From Glebionis coronaria (taxonomy: Eukaryota; Streptophyta; Magnoliopsida; Asterales; Asteraceae): a stretch of 64,000 nt of DNA. Each line of letters begins with the position of its first letter. Position 1 is the first letter of the stretch. Positions 44,339 through 54,640 of the stretch are shown here, piece after piece. Position numbers and translations under genes: made by a program. The notes under the pieces were generated by a model. It worked only from the letters and a program-made list of their open reading frames with translations, was not told the DNA's origin and ran no database searches. The stretch spans positions 620,001 to 684,000 of the forward strand of contig JANFOE010000050.1 of NCBI GenBank assembly GCA_025667525.1, written 5' to 3'.

Positions 44339-45253
44339 ATTAAGATCAAAGCGAGTGGGAGGAGGACTTGGGACGAAATCATCATCAAGTAAATTCTCTA
44401 AAAAGAGAGTGTCCCCCTCCGGGTCGAGATCATCAATACCCGATGGTAACGAATCATTAGAAGCAAGAAAAGTGTAAATTTATTCCATAAACAGATCACC
44501 ATCCTCAACGGGGATAGGAGATGGAGAGAAAGACTTGGTAATAGATTTAGGATTCAAAGCTTCGATCTTAGAAATGAGAAGATAGACGTTGGATAATTTT
44601 TCACGAAGAATCACGCCTTCGACATCTAAATGAGTAAGTTCATCGGAGAACTTCTCATGGATCGTAATAGTCAAATCAACCTCATTTCCCGGTGGAAATG
44701 GGTCTAAAGGAGAAAGTTCAAAGGTGAACCTCTCAAAAACCTGGATCACTATCATTCTCATTTCCCGGTGAAAATGGGTGAAGAAGAGTAGGTTCATCGA
44801 GAAACCCCTCATAATCCGAATCGTGAATGTCATCTTTATAAGAAAGTTCATCGGAGAACTCCTCTTTAGAAAATTCACTAGAAGTCGTATCATACTAAAA
44901 ATCTTCATTACCACCATAATTTTCATCATTAGAATTGGAGAAAATCTCAAAGTGAATGGAAGAAGGAGAGTCATCACAATGTGGCAAACCACACGTTTCA
45001 TTGGAAATACCATCGAACTCTCTTGGGTTTTGGAAAAGGATCTCAACACTAGACTTTATTACTTCGTCCGATTCCGATTCCAGAATAGTGCTAATATGCT
45101 CGTCCCCATGCTTAGAGGATTTTTGGGTTCCACGGTGGAAGAATCATGAACAGGAGTAGTGATGTCATGAGATGGAATGAGGTCAAAAATATCTTCATCA
45201 TCGTCATCGTCATAATCATAGTTCACCAAAATATCATCTTTGTAAAAATCTTT
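44339..45253 (-). pseudogene. Acidic coding remnant of element D
   Basis: Frames on the minus strand are rich in D, E, S and F (for example DYDDDDDEDIFD and EFSDELSYKDDIHDSDYEGF) but are scattered over two frames with stops. It resembles in composition the acidic segment after protease in B and C. Frameshifts prevent a confident single protein. The longest uninterrupted frame here (44480-45049) is partly an out-of-frame reading. Confidence 0.4.
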
Positions 45254-45457
45254 CTAAAAATTCATCTGCTCTAGCATAAGTAATTGTTCGATGGAAAGTT
45301 GTGAGGAGTTGTCTTTCGTTTGAAGACAAGGGCACACACCATCAAACAATGGACTCCCACACTTAACGCAAACGATAGATGAAGATATAATGATGATAAA
45401 ACAAAAATAAAGATAACCATCCAAAATGGAAAGAGTCTTCAAATCAACGATCAACAA
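45254..45457 (-). CDS. Small CxxC-motif ORF of element D
   Basis: First frame after the PBS, 67 codons. After a hydrophobic start it reads VCVKCGSPLFDGVCPC, a CxxC...CxC pattern suggestive of a zinc ribbon or knuckle (45327-45370). It ends in LEQMNF. This replaces the Gag start found in B, C and E. From memory similar CxxCG...DG.xC.xC segments occur in Asteraceae retroelement proteins. The ATG is uncertain. Whether it is expressed is unknown. Confidence 0.4.
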   Translation of the reverse strand: MLIVDLKTLSILDGYLYFCFIIIISSSIVCVKCGSPLFDGVCPCLQTKDNSSQLSIEQLLMLEQMNF

Positions 45458-45484
45458 ATCTCCACGAACGAATCGTACACAAGA

Positions 45485-45502
45485 TCCCCGGCAGCGGCGC
45501 CA
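45485..45502 (-). other. Primer binding site of element D
   Basis: Minus strand TGGCGCCGCTGCCGGGGA, 17 of 18 matches to the complement of the tRNA-Asp 3' end. The best PBS in the lineage here. Confidence 0.85.
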
Positions 45503-45509
45503 AATTTTT

Positions 45510-47414
45510 TGATGTGTTGAGAAATGTCGGTGTATTTTAATTAAGTACGTTATAGAGAAAATTTAAGAAATTACCTTTAGGAAAAGGTAATAATCCATAA
45601 ATAAGCTAAAGACAATTAAACACGTGACTGATCCCGGTTCGTTGTACACAAGGACCTTATGAATTTGAGACGTTCGTTTTGAATTGGACAATTGCTTTGA
45701 ATTGGGTTTCAGTTTTTATCTAATATTAATCCTACAATTTTAAAACCTAAAGTGCATGAATCGTACCCCAAAATAAAATCTAAGAGACAATTATTTAAAA
45801 TCTAAATTAAATTTAAACTTTACTTTAACTATTTATATTAAAAGAAACAAATTATTTAAACAATTATATATTTAAACTAATTTAATTAAAAGCAGTTTTA
45901 GAAACTATGTAAAATTTTAAACTAAATTATTCTATTTTAAAATTTTACTTTTAACTAAACAAAATCTATTTAAATCTAAATTTATTTAAAAAATAAAATT
46001 AATTAAAACTAAATTATTTAAAAACAAATTTTAAAACAATGTAAATTCCTAAAAAAAATTAATAAAGTATTTTTATTTATTTTATATATTTTATTCAATG
46101 AAAATTAACAATTTAATAAAAAGTAATTATAATTTTATTATATTAAAACTTTTTATTTAAAATTTTCAAAAGAAATAAATAGTAAAACGTTTAACTAACA
46201 AAGAATGAATGTGACAGGTTACAGTATGTTAAGTGCAGATAACAAAGTATTAATAAAACAACCAACTAGATCAGTTGGTTAAATGCTTTGGATGTGATCC
46301 AAGAGGTCCTTGGTTCGAGTCCTAGGAAGGACCTTTTTTTGGATATATATAATTTTTTTGGAATAGAAGAAATCTGATTATAATTATAACCAAACATTAA
46401 GATACAAATTATATATAAACTCAATAATCAAACACCTCAGATCAGGACAAATCTCGAAATACAGTTAATATTAGCCAAAACATAACAGTGAAGCAAATAT
46501 GCAACAGACTTATCAGCAATAACCTTATATATCAATAACCGAAATCAATTAAACTAAACAGAAGTAAGACAACAAATATAATCACAGTAATTTCATCAGA
46601 CTAAAAAATTCGACACAGTCACTTATTTAAAAGCAAACCACAGGCTCAAATCAAGCATCATCAACAAACCTTATTATGACAAGTTATAAATCACAAAGGT
46701 TAGACATCAAGCTAGTACACCTTACAATCAGCAAGTTACATTCGATAATCTCAGCTCAATCACACCAGGCAACAAATCGATCAAACATAAAATCAAGAAA
46801 AGCAACCAAGTAATTAATTATGAAAACTCAGCAATCGTAGTTCAAACTAAATAACAATCCATAGACTAAACATGGCAGCATATTCAAACACATAAACTAA
46901 CTAAGCAGTATTATCCACGTAGAATATATAACAAATCAAGCAGATTCACCAAAGTCATTTACCAAAAAAAACAGATTAAACCAATAAAACCTCATACAAT
47001 CAGATTAAACTAAAATTAAAGAATAAAGTGAAACTAACATTCAATGAAGATAACCTTTGATGATGAAAAACGCGCTGAGCGTTCTTTTCACAACGAAACT
47101 ACACCATCTAAACACCAATAAACCACAAACCAACCATCATGCCTCGAACCAAGTATCAACCGAACCAAACAGCTTATGTATTAAAATTTTCCAGTAGGGA
47201 AAAGTTTTATCCCAATCTTACCTTTCTTATTTAATTAAAGCTATTAATTAAGCTTAATAAAATAAGTTCTCATATAATATCAATATAGATTAATAAAGAA
47301 ATAGTTGCAATTAAATTTTAATAGTAAATAAAATCAAGACAAATTTAACTCAAGATAACTTTTATTAATCAGAAAATCATTACAAAACTATTAAAATGAA
47401 AATAAAATTTATCC
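45510..47414 (-). repeat. 5' LTR of element D, truncated by F
   Basis: Aligns with 29751-31660. On the minus strand it ends CAACACATCA before the PBS. The outer part is missing because element F begins at about 47415. Confidence 0.8.
46260..46340 (+). ncRNA. tRNA-derived Pol III-type module in D 5' LTR
   Basis: A box 46267-46278 and B box 46312-46322, 45 bases apart, both identical to the other D copy. The anticodon loop reads ATGTGAT (one base changed). T7 terminator candidate at 46334-46340, stronger than in the 3' LTR copy. Antisense to element D. Confidence 0.7.
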
Positions 47415-49905
47415 TTGAAATTGAGTATTTATGAGTTCGTTTATTCTCGATTCTTGACAAATTAAAAGGCCTAAAAATATCGAGCTTTTAATTGTTCTTA
47501 ATTGTTAAGGATATTTGGAATTCTATGTCTAATTTAATCAATACGTAAAAAGAGGAAAATAATAGGCTACGTATCCGTAAAACACAGTGCAAATACCAAT
47601 TACTATTCACAAAGTACAAATTTAAAATGCATAAAAAGTAAATTGCTTGAAATGTAAGCTAAATGAAAGTAAAAGGACTAAAATGTAAATTTCAGAAACT
47701 ACAAGGACCAATTATGTAAAATAAACCAACTAATAACAAACTTAACAACCTTTAAAAACTGGCTAACTGATTTTGTTAAAATCTAAAACTGAAAGGACAG
47801 ATTATTTGCAAACCCTAAAAACTTGTACAATTAACTCGGAATACAAACAATAGCAAACATTAACGACCAAAGTGCAATTAAGTGGAAATTTTTAATAAAA
47901 ATGGGTTAAGCATTTCAATAAGCTGGTTTGAGCTTATTTTTGAACCAAATTTGTTCTAGTTTGTTTTAAAATGCTTAAAATGGAAAATAAGCTAGGCCAT
48001 TAACAGGAATCGGCTTAAAAGCTTGTAAATCACAAACTAGCTTATATCAATAAGCCAAGAATAAGCTATCTTGAAATCCAGACTTCCACACTTTGATTTT
48101 ATTGCACGATCTGATTAATCAACTAACAAGAGGGTTGAAATGTCTTTTAGAGTTAAAAATGATTCACTGAATAAGCTAGAATCTGGAATTAAGCAAAAAG
48201 TGAGCTTATTTGACCAACGTTGACCAAAAATTCCAAAAAGCTTATTTTTACAAAATGCACTCAAGAAATGTTGGCAAAGTGATTGGTGAAAGAAAAATGA
48301 CAAGTTTGTGAAGTAGAAATGGAGATATAGGAAAACAGTTTGGTCTTTATTACAGAAACTTGCAAATGCTCATAAGCTGACTAATAAACTGTTTTCTCAC
48401 TCAAACTTGTAAACTGTATAATTTCTTTTTAGACACTAAATCTTTGGATGTTGAACTACAAATGTAAACAGGTTTGAGGCAATATGATCAAGAAACAAAG
48501 AAATGCTAGTGGATTGAAGTTGGCTAGTTTTCTGATGAACAAGTAAACAGATTTTGACCTAAACTTTTTATATACCAATTGCCTGATTGACCAACAATTT
48601 GACTTTAAAACTGAACTAGAATGATCACACAAGTTGACTAAGTGTAAATGAGCAAGAATCAACAAGTTCAACAACCTTGAGTTATCAAATTTTACTAAAA
48701 CCAAACACCACTTAAGAATCTGTATGAAAACTTTTTCAAAGGAAATTTAATCACAAGACTACAACTGGTATAGGCTTATATCAGGACTTGTTTGAATGAC
48801 CAAATGAAGTGTATTTGAACTGAAAACAAGCAGGTAACCACACTTAACCATAAAATGAACCTTATGACTTATGACTGATGAAAATTCTTAACTGAAATCA
48901 AGTAAGCTAAGATCAAAGCTGTAATTGAACAAGTAAACTATCAAACTATCACACTAAAGCTACAAACAGGCTAATCAAACAATCAATTCATCACATAGAT
49001 CTTATTCTAGGAATTTAACATGCAATACACTTGAGAGGAACCAAAAACAGGATTTTTAACACCTTTTAGCTAAAGGCCTATGCTGATGGAGTAGAGGAGC
49101 GCTAAGCTCTCTAAAACAAATGTCCTTTAACCCAAATCAACTCAATTCTACAATAAATCACCTCCAAAAGCCATATCTGATCAATTTGACTAACAAACTG
49201 CTACTTCTGAACTACTGATAAGAACTTGAGCTACAACTGGCTAGAATCAATGGCAAAGCTTCCAAATCACAAACACAAGTTCTATTGATCTATGGAGATC
49301 AACAACAACACAAGGTATCAACAAGATTGCAGTAAGGAAGGAAGTATGATAAGAGTGAAGTGAACTGATTTTTTTTTATTATTTGGAGGGTACAAGTGAT
49401 AACTGTCTAACTAACAAACTCTTAAGTGTGTGTCAAACACTTAAGAGTTGTTGTAACTGAAAAGGAGGAACTAGAAATGAAAGGAAAATGAAGTGTGTGT
49501 TTTTTAACACTTTAAGCTACACATTAAAAATGAGCTAATTTATCCTATTTATAGAGATGGAAATGAGAAGTAGTTGGGGTTGGTGACGTGTCTTGACCAA
49601 TGGGAGAGTACCAGGTGTCTTCATCCTCTTAATTGTAAATTCGGCTCAAGAACACAAAATGGGGGAATTTGATCTGGTTAATTTCAGTGTAATTGGATAG
49701 TCTAAGTAGCTTCCTTGCTTGATTTGGAGTCCTTTTCATGTTTTGAACTTGTCCTGAAATGCAGTGTAGCTCAAGTTGAGTTCTAGACGCGTTTTTGTTG
49801 AAGATGACACGTGGCATTCTTTGATTCGTCCTCATCAAGTCACACGGATTAATATCCAATTTGGGTAAAATGATTATTAAGTGTCGCATTGTGATTGGTT
49901 GATAA
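47415..49905 (-). repeat. Element F: LTR related to A, truncated by H
   Basis: On the minus strand it aligns with about 3200-5685 of the A LTR (CCACGTGTCATCTTCAA, TAAAAAACACACACTT, matching end CAATTTCA). It borders D LTR sequence without a PBS, so it is a 3' LTR or solo LTR. The missing start would lie beyond H. Confidence 0.75.
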
Positions 49906-52032
49906 TGTAACACCTGGTAATTTTCCCTACTTTGTAAAATGACTATTTTACCCTTTGACTTTTTATTTAGTCAACTATGTGATTTAACTGTGTTGGACCC
50001 GGGAGGTTATCCCGCGTTTTCTGAAAAACTGTTTGATGACGAGTAATGACTTGACACTGTGCTCAGTCATTATTCTGAACACCTTCTGTGAATCTGACCA
50101 AAATGCTGAGACGGTCAATGAATTGACGATAATCCGTGAGATTATTCGTTATTTGTGAATTATGTGCTTAACTGTTTAGTTTTTAACAGCGTGATCGTAT
50201 TTTCTTGAACAGCGTATTTAAATATTTATGTATATGTTTATATATGCCTGTATTTTAGTATTTTTGCTATTTATAGTAATAAATCGTATTTACTGTGAAT
50301 ATTTAATTAACGTATCGCGTTTTCGTATTTTACGTCGTTTTTATGTTTAACCGTCGTTAGCATGCATAAAATACCTTATAAATCATAAAATGTCAGTTTT
50401 CGTCGAAAAACCATAGATTTAATATATTTCGTCAAATTTTTAAGTTTTACGTTATTTTAAACTTAACTATATACTTTTCGATATTTACCTAAAACTAACT
50501 AACCTTTTTACCTTAAACCTTCTAACTAGTTACCATAGTAAAATTTTTGAAATATTTATCCTTGTGGGACCCCCCATAACCGGCCAAACTACACCACCAC
50601 ATGCAAGATAACCAAAATCTTACACTTTGCCATTTTGAGCTTAACTTACACCTCCTACACATTTTAACCTTATACTAAAACTATACTCCACATTATTTCA
50701 CTCATTCACTTCACAAAAAAAACACACATCTCTCTTTCTCTCTCAAAAACACACGACACAAACACACACACATAGACCTCCATTGTTGATTTCTTGAAGC
50801 TCCATTTCAAGAACATTTAGCACAAAACAAATACATCCTAGGGTTTGTACAAGCATAAGGAAGAATGAGTTTTCTTGGTTTGTTGATTTGAGAAGTTTTT
50901 GGTTGAAGTTTATAGAAGTTGGGTTTTGTTGATTTTTAGTTGATTAGAGCGTAGATCGGGTTATCGTGGTTATGTAGAATCGTTATTCAAGGTTATTTCT
51001 TGTACCTTTTTCGACTCTTTCTTTTTCATGCATAATCTTTGAAGATCTATGCATGCATGCTACTCATCAACTATTTTCTTGAAATAAAAAGATAAAACTT
51101 ATTTTTGGTCATGAAATATTTTAGATCTATGAAAATTATGTGTGAATCTATTAGATCCATGCATGAAAATGTTTTAATTAAAAGACTTGTAAAATATAAA
51201 AATGTATATTTTTAGATTTATGGACTTGAAGATAAATCTTGTATTTTGAGTGTGTTTATGAATAATTGAAGGGAACTAATAGTGTTACTACTAGTGGGTA
51301 CGCTTGAAAATGGTCAAAAACGAGTTTTTACGAAAAGTATATATTCTGTCCGATTTTTATAAGAGGCATAGAGGGTCGTAAAAATTGTTTTGACACTAGT
51401 TTACTACGATATTATGAAAATATAAGTTATTACCTTCGTTTGGATATATTATGGGCTAAAAACGGAGCAAATATGAGTAAGATATGGTCGTTTAAATTTC
51501 GTTGTCGGAAAACTTAATTTTTGTGAAAAAGACTATAATGTACTTGCTGTCTAGATTTTTAAAGTGGTCGAAACGACGTTTTCGAGTTAAACGGAGTTGT
51601 TTTAAGTGTCGAAATGGGTACTAAATGGTATGTATAAATGTTGGACTCGTTTTGTGAAAGGGTAATAAGCGCGAAATGTGAATACTTGGTTCATTGTTGA
51701 AAGTTTGAGCGTTAAAAGTGGAAATTGGTATTATTGCGGGGAAAATGACTTGTTGAAATATTTGTGATTGAGAAGTGTTGAAATTAGGGATATTAGGACG
51801 AGATTTGGATACTTACTAAAAATGGCAAATTTTAAAGTGACGCCGAAAGGCTGCCAAATTTTCATTAGAAATTGTGTCGGAAAATTTATTAAGATAAATT
51901 TGGGTAAATTAAAATTACGCCGAAAGGCTGTCGAAATTTTGTCGAGTCAAAAATAAATATTTTTGTCTAAGTATATATATACTATAATGTTTATAACGAT
52001 ATGATATCTATAAGTCATGATTTTAACTACAA

Positions 52033-52069
<37 letters not shown>

Positions 52070-53057
52070 TGATGAGTAACGTACGTGACGAACTATTGTG
52101 ACTTATTTGCTAGCGCCTAAACTATAGAATTATATTTAGGTTGTTGCTAGAGTTGCTCGCTACTATTCGATCATACTTGTGCGGTTTGAATCGTTGCTTG
52201 AGGTGAGTTTATATATCCCTATTAAACTGTTTTTGTATGTTTAATGTTTTGGGATGTGATAAATGCTTTTGATGCTTGCTTCTAGACGCAAGTAAAACTA
52301 GATTTCTGTGAATGTTTTGTGAACACTGTTTATGAGATAGCTTAAGTTGCTTTAGCCGTATTCCCCACTATCATGAATCGTTAATTACTCTGCTGGACTA
52401 AGCTCTTATGATATGGATAGATCTATTGAGGGTTGACAACCTCCACTCGGGCATTCTGACGCCGGACGAGTGTATACCATTTGTGTGAACGGAGTTATCT
52501 TTGCTAGGTACTCTATTGGGGCAAAATTTATGTATATAATCTATTGTATGCACTGGATCATTAGCTTAGATGTCACGAGCTTAGCTATCATAAATATTGT
52601 GAACACCCAATTTATCCTACACTTGGCACTATACCTCCTATAGTTGCATGCGTACATGAAAAATCTAAAATCGATTTACTATGAATTTTTACTTGAAACC
52701 TATATTCTCACCAACTTTATGTTGACCCAATTTAGCATTTATCTCAGGTAATTGATGATGAGTTGTATCTGCTGTGTGAAGTACTTGGAGTCCGCATGCA
52801 TTTCATGGCTATCTTCGGACATTTACTTACATATGCTTTTGAACTGTTATCTCGTTGATGTTTAAAACTTTTATATTCCACTACGCTATCTTTTGAAACT
52901 GAGACCTTTTGTAATTTGATGCTTTTATTAAATTCAACGAGGTATTTTTATAAAACGTCTCATTTTGAGTCGTTATCTTGTACCTTGAACTATGATACAA
53001 TGACGTAACAGCCCCCGAGCTTCACCGCTTCCGCATATCACATTTTGGGGTGTTACA
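49906..53057 (+). repeat. 5' LTR of element H
   Basis: TGTAACACCTGG to GGGGTGTTACA, 3152 bp. Contains a CT/CA-rich stretch (50725-50775), a duplicated ACGCCGAAAGGCTG unit (about 51841 and 51917) and a TA microsatellite (52037-52067). The small frame at 51768 is a product of that duplication. Confidence 0.8.
52037..52067. repeat. TA microsatellite
   Basis: About 15 AT dinucleotides in a row within the H LTR. Confidence 0.9.
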
Positions 53058-53061
53058 GATT

Positions 53062-53075
53062 TGGTAATCAGAGCC
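53062..53075 (+). other. Primer binding site of element H
   Basis: TGGTAATCAGAGCC: the Met-tRNA site TGGTATCAGAGC with one extra A. Confidence 0.8.
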
Positions 53076-53631
53076 TTGGTTATAGAGAACTAGGTTTGCA
53101 TCTTAGGCCTAGACTATAACCGATGTGGCTACTTGTTACTCTTTAAATACATATATGTACTACGTAATGTATTACGTAAGATAACACTATAAGTAATATG
53201 TAATATATATTATGTAATACGTAATATGTATTATATACATATGCATTTCACTGATTTGCATACTTAAATTTCTATACATGATTATTTCATGCATACCCTA
53301 CAAGCATTCGCGCAGATATCTAAGATTTGGTTGTTGCAGGATATGTCATCGCATACTATCACGTATCATTTCGATTACATATATAGTCTGATTTTATTCC
53401 AATCACCATTTTCTGTGTTTTTTGGTATTTAATCGAAACTCTTATTTTATGACTATGTACTTGATATTTTGATTATGAATGGGAATTTCACTTTATGACT
53501 TTGATCAGTGACTATCCTTTCTATGTTTGTTGTATTGTTAAATTCTGCATTTTATTTTAGCATAAGAAATATATAACGTGTATATTCGTGCTTGAACCTT
53601 AATTGCATTGTTGTCTTAACGCAGAGAAACA
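53076..53631 (+). other. Leader of element H
   Basis: Untranslated; 53150-53245 is a nest of ACGTAAT/ATTACGT and TAATATATATTA palindromes. No gene seen. Confidence 0.6.
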
Positions 53632-54640
53632 ATGGTGAACACACGTAACGGAATGCCGACGAACAATTGGAAGAACTAATTACACAACGAGTGACCGCTG
53701 CATTGGCAAACATTCAAGCTAACAACAACGTGAACCAAGCACCGCCGAACGATGTTGACAATCGACCGCCTAAGCCGTGTACTTACAAGGACTTTAGGAG
53801 TTGTGACCCCTTGAATTTTAATGGTACTGAAGGAGCTGTTGGATTAGCTCGTTGGGTTGAAAAGATGGAATCTGTGTTCCGTGTCAGTGGATGTACTGTT
53901 GAAAACCGAGTGACTTATTCTACTTGTACTTTAGCTTTTGGAGCGTTGACATGGTGGAACACCCATGTGCAGACGGTTGGAGCCGGGGAGGCGTATGGAA
54001 TGAGTTGGGAGGAACTTAAGAAGTTGTTGACTAAGGAATAATGTCCTCGTAATGAGATTCAGAAAATGGAAATTGAACTGTCGAACCTCACCGTGAAGAA
54101 AAATGACATTGGTACGTACACTAGGAGGTTCCAAGAGTTGTGTTTGCTATGTCCTGGAATGGTTCCAGATGAAGAAAAGAAGGTTGAGCGCTACATTTGG
54201 GGTTTATCTGGTAGAGTTCAAGGGAATGTGACATCGTCTGGACCGACAAAAGTTAGTGATGCTATAAGGATGGCTCACAGTCTGATGGAATAAGTTGTTC
54301 GAGCAAATGCTGGAAATGCCGCGAACAACAAGAGAAAATGGGGGAATAACCAAAGGAACAACCATAGGAACTATCCAAATAAGAGGCAAGAAACCGTGAA
54401 GGCGTACACTGCTGGTACTGGGGAAAAGGGAGTATACAAGGGGACGTTACCTTTGTGCAACCGATGTAAGCGTCACCATAATGGACAATGTAATGTACAA
54501 TGTCACAACTGCAAGAAAACTGGACACATTGCTAGAGACTGTAAGTCACCACCCAACCCGAAAGCCGACGTCACTTGTTTTGAATGTCAGGCAAAAGGGA
54601 CACTACATCAACGAGTGCCCAAAGAAAAAGAATAAGGACC
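53632..54640 (+). pseudogene. Gag of element H (stops and frameshifts)
   Basis: Starts at ATG 53632 (MVNTRNGMPTNN). A frameshift leads into ELITQRVTAALANIQ, the usual Tekay/Del Gag opening. The retrotransposon Gag core follows (FNGTEGAVGLARWVEKMESV, LTWWNTHVQTVG, YTRRFQELCLLCPGMVP). The frame is interrupted by TAA at 54039 and TAA at 54291; the second can be CAA changed by C-to-T. A basic segment (NNKRKWGNNQRNNHRN) precedes two zinc knuckles: [14 protein letters not shown] is intact, while the second (CFECQ...) is split by a 1-base frameshift near 54595. Packaging function is lost at this copy. Confidence 0.85.

Larger units (their letters stand above)
29751..47414 (-). mobile_element. Element D: non-autonomous gypsy derivative, interrupted by C and F
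   Basis: Minus-strand element with PBS at 45485-45502, 5' LTR from 45510 (cut at 47414 by F), interior 41858-45509, and 3' LTR in two pieces (29751-32039 and 41186-41857, split by C). The 3.65-kb interior lacks Gag core, protease, RT and integrase. Ends are TG...CA. Confidence 0.8.

Noticed and set aside
44778..45149. 123-codon plus-strand ORF
   Set aside because: Antisense shadow of the acidic D segment; no recognisable domain.
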